Shown here: positions 61,244-64,000 of the stretch, one piece after another
Layout of the letters: every line of letters begins with the position of its first letter
Position numbering within the stretch: position 1 is the stretch's first letter
NCBI RefSeq assembly: GCF_022385335.1
Contig: NZ_CP092431.1
Location: 1,612,001 to 1,676,000 of the forward strand
Direction of reading: 5' to 3'
DNA from: Streptomyces deccanensis
GTDB taxonomy: Bacteria > Actinomycetota > Actinomycetes > Streptomycetales > Streptomycetaceae
DNA length: 64,000 nucleotides
Notes under the pieces: generated by a model
What the model saw: the letters and a program-made list of their open reading frames with translations, nothing else
Database searches by the model: none
What the model was told of the DNA's origin: nothing
Position numbers and translations under genes: made by a program

Positions 61244-62401
61244 TTGGGGCCACTGACCGGCGGGGATCCTTCTCTGCTTCGAAGAATCAACTCGGCCGTG
61301 GTGCTGCACGCGCTGCGGGCCACGGACCACGCGACGCTGACCGAGATCACCAGGGTCACCGGCCTGTCCCGGCCCACGGTCGAGGGCGTCGTGGAGGGGT
61401 TGGTCGAGGCCGGTCTGGTGGTCGAGCAGGCAGCTGAGGAGGGCGCGGCCCGGCGGCAGGGGCGCCCGGCGCGGCACTACCGGTTCCGGGCCGAGGCCGG
61501 CCATCTGCTGGGACTGGACGTGGGCTCGCACCGGGTGGCGGCGCTGCTCGCGGACCTCGACGGACGGGTGCTGGGCTCGCTGTCCAAGGAGATCTCCGAG
61601 TCGGCGTCGGCGGAGGAACGGTTGGAGCGGCTGCGCTCGACCGTCGCCGAGCTGCTGCGCAGGTCCGGTGTGTCGCGCGATTCGCTGCGTGCGGTGGGCG
61701 TGGGCAGCCCGGGGGTCATCGAGGCCGGTGGCGTCGTACGCCTGTGCGCGGCCCTGCCGGAGTGGACGGGGCTGAACCTGGGCGAGCGGCTCAGCCGGTC
61801 CTTCAAGTGCTCCGTGCTGGTGGAGAACGACGCCAACGCGGCCGCCGTCGCCGAGCACTGGAAGGGGGCCGCCACCGAGTCCGACGACGTGGTGCTGGTG
61901 CTGGCGGGGCTGAGCCCCGGCGCCGGTTCGCTGATCGGCGGGCGGCTGCACCGGGGGTACGGCGGCGCGGCCGGGGAGATCGGCGCGCTGCACCTGCTGG
62001 GCCGGGAGGCCACCCCCGAGGCGCTGCTGTCCACCACGGGCGAGCCCTTGCACCCGCTGGACGAGCAGGCGGTCGCCGAGGTCTTCAAGCACGCGCGCGA
62101 GGGCGACGTACGGGCCCGTGCGGCTGTCGACCGTTTCATACAGCGCCTCGTCCACGACGTGACGGCCCTTGTCCTGGCCCTCGATCCCGAGCTGGTCGTG
62201 GTCGGCGGCTGGGCGGCCGGCATCGACGACGTCCTCGACCCCCTCCGCGGCGAGCTGGCCCGGTACTGCCTGCGCCCGCCCCGGGTCGCCCTCTCCCGGC
62301 TGGGCGAGGCGGCCGTCGCCATGGGCGCGCTGCGGCTCGCCCTGGACCACGTCGAGGAGCAGCTCTTCGCGGTGGAGGGCACGGTGACGGCGCGCCGCTG
62401 A
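61244..62401 (+). CDS. ROK-family transcriptional regulator
   Basis: A 385-residue protein with an N-terminal winged helix (LTEITRVTGLSRPTVEGVVEGLVEAGLV, about 27-55) and a ROK sugar-kinase-like domain (LGLDVGSHRVAALLADLDG, VENDANAAAVAEHW). The usual Cys-x-Cys-Gly-x-x-Gly-Cys zinc motif is absent, suggesting a pure regulator that may not bind or phosphorylate sugar normally. The start is TTG six nt after GGGAGGA; TACGAT (61203-61208) may be its -10. It probably controls sugar use; target unknown. Confidence 0.85.
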   Translation: MGPLTGGDPSLLRRINSAVVLHALRATDHATLTEITRVTGLSRPTVEGVVEGLVEAGLVVEQAAEEGAARRQGRPARHYRFRAEAGHLLGLDVGSHRVAALLADLDGRVLGSLSKEISESASAEERLERLRSTVAELLRRSGVSRDSLRAVGVGSPGVIEAGGVVRLCAALPEWTGLNLGERLSRSFKCSVLVENDANAAAVAEHWKGAATESDDVVLVLAGLSPGAGSLIGGRLHRGYGGAAGEIGALHLLGREATPEALLSTTGEPLHPLDEQAVAEVFKHAREGDVRARAAVDRFIQRLVHDVTALVLALDPELVVVGGWAAGIDDVLDPLRGELARYCLRPPRVALSRLGEAAVAMGALRLALDHVEEQLFAVEGTVTARR

Positions 62402-62421
62402 GCCGCCGCCGGGCACGCGAA

Positions 62422-62449
62422 CGCCGTGCCCCGCGAGAGGGGCACGGCG
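62422..62449. terminator. Convergent terminator between ROK and GntR genes
   Basis: Perfect 11-bp inverted repeat CGCCGTGCCCC / GGGGCACGGCG with a 6-nt loop. Confidence 0.8.
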
Positions 62450-62478
62450 GGTACGGCGGGGAGGCTCTGCCCGTGGCG

Positions 62479-63240
62479 TCAGGACGCGTGGCGCTCCGGG
62501 CCGTGGTGGATCTCGACGCCGCCCGAGGCACCGAAGGTCAGGCGGCACGTGTCAGCACGGTAGGTGGCCAGGGAGACCGCCGCCGTACGTGCCTCGGCGA
62601 AGAAGCGGGTGGTGACGACCAGGACGGGCGCGCCGGGCAGCCGGTCGAGCTCCTTGGCGTCGTCCGCGCGGGCTGAGCCCAGCTCCACCGAGCGGTCCTG
62701 GCCCTCCAGTTCCAGGCGCTGCAGCTCACGCAGGACCGCACGCGCGCGTGCGGCACCGGAGGGGGCGTCTATGGCGGAGAGGGCGGGCACGGAGGCCGCC
62801 GGGATGTAGAGCAGTTCGGCGGCGACGGGCTGGCCGTGCGACATCCGGGAGCGGCGCACGACGTGCACCTGCTCGCCGTGGACGCTCTCCAGGAGGTCGG
62901 CGACCGCGGCGGGCGGTGCCGCGGTCGTGCAGTCGACGGCCTGCCAGGCGTCGCCGACGGTGCCCGGCCACGCGTGCTGCTCGGTGCCGACGGCGACGCC
63001 CACGCGCGGGGGCGCGACCGTGGTGCCGACACCGCGACGGCGCTGCAGTCGGCCCTCCAGTTCGAGCTGCTCCAGCGCCTGGCGGAGGGTGGCCCGGGCG
63101 ACGCCGAAGCGGGCCGCGAGGTCACGTTCGTTGGGCAGGATCTCCCCCACCGAGAACTCGGAGTCCAATGCCTCACTGAGCACGGTCTTCAGATGCCAGT
63201 ACTTCGGTTCCGGCACCGATTCCAGCTGCTGGGTCCCCAC
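62479..63240 (-). CDS. GntR-family regulator with UTRA domain (HutC/DasR type)
   Basis: A 253-residue regulator. The N-terminal winged helix (LPNERDLAARFGVARATLRQALEQL, about 36-60) is followed by a UTRA effector domain (about 90-245). GTG start after GGAGGAC. A TTGGTC-AA-GACCAA palindrome 101 bp upstream resembles sites of this subfamily. Effectors of the group are often sugar phosphates or histidine-pathway compounds; this one is unknown. Confidence 0.9.
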   Translation of the reverse strand: MGTQQLESVPEPKYWHLKTVLSEALDSEFSVGEILPNERDLAARFGVARATLRQALEQLELEGRLQRRRGVGTTVAPPRVGVAVGTEQHAWPGTVGDAWQAVDCTTAAPPAAVADLLESVHGEQVHVVRRSRMSHGQPVAAELLYIPAASVPALSAIDAPSGAARARAVLRELQRLELEGQDRSVELGSARADDAKELDRLPGAPVLVVTTRFFAEARTAAVSLATYRADTCRLTFGASGGVEIHHGPERHAS

Positions 63241-63340
63241 CCTGTCCTCCGCTGCTTCGCCGTGGCCCGGCGGCGTTTTTAGCGCCCTTGTTTATTAAAG
63301 GTTGTTGCACTTTCTTGCGACCATAGGCGGGCCCCCACCC

Positions 63341-63354
63341 TTGGTCAAGACCAA
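63341..63354. promoter_or_regulatory. DasR-like operator upstream of the GntR gene
   Basis: TTGGTC-AA-GACCAA, 6-bp arms, close to the DasR site core TGGTCTAGACCA. It lies between the GntR gene and the sigma-factor gene, in a locally AT-rich promoter region (63280-63325 includes TTTATTAAAGG). Confidence 0.6.
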
Positions 63355-63402
63355 TCATCGAACCCTCGGGCATTCGACAGGTCGGACGCCGGGCAGCGTT
63401 CA

Positions 63403-64000
63403 TCAAGGCTTCACGGCCGCCAGGGAGAGCAGCTTCTCCGGGTTGCGGACGATGTAGACGCACTGGATTCGCCCGTCGGCGACGTCGAGTTGGAACACGC
63501 TGTCGACCGTGTCGCCGGTCAGGAGGACCACGGCGAAGCCGCCGTTGATCTCCATGAAGCGGAACGAGGCGGCCCGCACGCCCTTGCCGGCCGCGCCGTG
63601 CACGAACCGTCCCACCTTGTCGGCGGTCTCGAGGACCCGCACCGGGGCCTTGCCGATGCCGCCGCCGTCGCCCACCAGACGGACGTCGGGGGCGAGCAGC
63701 GCCATGAGCTGGTCGAGGTCGCCGCCTTCCGCGGCGGCGAGGAACTTCTCCGTCAGCTCGCGGCGTTCGACGGGATCGACCTCGTAGCGCGGGCGCCGCT
63801 CGTCGACGTGTCTGCGGGCCCGCCCGGCGAGCTGGCGCACGGCGGGCTCGGCACGGTCGATCATGGCCGCGATCTCGGCGTACGGGTAGCCGAAGGCCTC
63901 CCGGAGCACGAACACGGCGCGTTCCAGGGGCGAGAGGGACTCCATGACGACCAGGACGGCGAGGGAGACGGTGTCGGCGAGGACGGCCCGCTCGGCGGTG
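63403..64000 (-). CDS. ECF41-type RNA polymerase sigma factor (5' end beyond window)
   Basis: The C-terminal 198 residues of a sigma factor whose start lies past the right edge. The sigma-70 region 4 (SPLERAVFVLREAFGYPYAEIAAMI) is followed by a SnoaL-like C-terminal domain of about 120 residues containing GDGGG and IVRNPEKL. These correspond to the DGGGK and NPDKL motifs of ECF41/SigJ-like factors, where this extension replaces a separate anti-sigma factor. Confidence 0.85.
   Translation of the reverse strand, partial: TAERAVLADTVSLAVLVVMESLSPLERAVFVLREAFGYPYAEIAAMIDRAEPAVRQLAGRARRHVDERRPRYEVDPVERRELTEKFLAAAEGGDLDQLMALLAPDVRLVGDGGGIGKAPVRVLETADKVGRFVHGAAGKGVRAASFRFMEINGGFAVVLLTGDTVDSVFQLDVADGRIQCVYIVRNPEKLLSLAAVKP

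Noticed and set aside
59897..62548. Very long minus-strand reading frame (883 codons) across mug, the hypothetical gene and the ROK gene
   Set aside because: High-GC shadow frame: Arg/Pro/Ala/Gly-rich, spans several real genes on both strands, no domain similarity.

Overview
The window is chromosomal DNA of a high-GC actinomycete, almost certainly a Streptomyces. The evidence is very high GC with strong third-position bias, frequent GTG/TTG starts and ATGA stop/start overlaps. It also carries typical streptomycete families: an XRE/DUF5753 + DUF397 + RsbW-like trio, an LAL-type regulator, a tripeptidyl aminopeptidase, a c-di-AMP (ydaO-type) riboswitch before an NlpC/P60 gene, and a dispersed intergenic repeat. 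From memory, pfkA, the urease genes, the bio genes and purB lie in the same relative order in S. coelicolor; I could not check this.

Layout, left part (0-20 kb). gatD (its partner murT would be off the left edge), a PfkA phosphofructokinase and a CtaG-like membrane protein come first. A PASTA-domain lipoprotein then lies next to a Ser/Thr kinase that itself lacks PASTA domains. A minus-strand operon follows: LytTR regulator, small DUF485-like membrane protein, carboxylate symporter and LytS-like sensor kinase. The symporter start is preceded by a ladder of tiny ATGA-coupled ORFs made by a 17-bp tandem repeat. An Lrp-type regulator, a dimethylargininase-like amidinohydrolase and ornithine aminotransferase form an arginine/ornithine unit. 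A SpoIIE-type phosphatase, a PlsC-like acyltransferase, an epimerase and the secreted aminopeptidase complete this part.

Middle part (20-41 kb). The urease operon ureABCFGD (no ureE) is on the minus strand. A TetR regulator follows, divergent from a membrane protein, with two near-identical operator boxes between them. Next come an orphan Phd/YefM antitoxin, a ClpP homologue whose catalytic serine is replaced by alanine, and the riboswitch-controlled NlpC/P60 hydrolase. The RsbW-like/XRE/DUF397 trio follows, then the biotin genes (bioF divergent from bioB-bioA-bioD). An LAL-like regulator lacking its ATPase domain is divergent from a secreted lipase. A methyltransferase and a Fic/ribbon-helix-helix toxin-antitoxin pair end this part.

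Right part (41-64 kb). An ABC exporter pair, an F420-type oxidoreductase, a GNAT enzyme and two CNNM/CBS membrane proteins are followed by a 0.6-kb nested repeat region. After an SGNH hydrolase and a DUF4326 protein comes the most unusual locus. It is a tightly overlapping eight-gene operon (50.8-58.5 kb) encoding a stand-alone receiver, three different RimK-like ATP-grasp ligases, a mannitol-1-phosphate-dehydrogenase-like enzyme, an MFS transporter, and a histidine kinase with an OmpR-type regulator. It looks like a self-regulated pathway that builds and exports a small amide- or peptide-like molecule; its product is unknown to me. purB, a mug-type DNA glycosylase, a ROK regulator, a GntR/UTRA regulator with a DasR-like operator, and an ECF41-type sigma factor cut by the right edge close the window.
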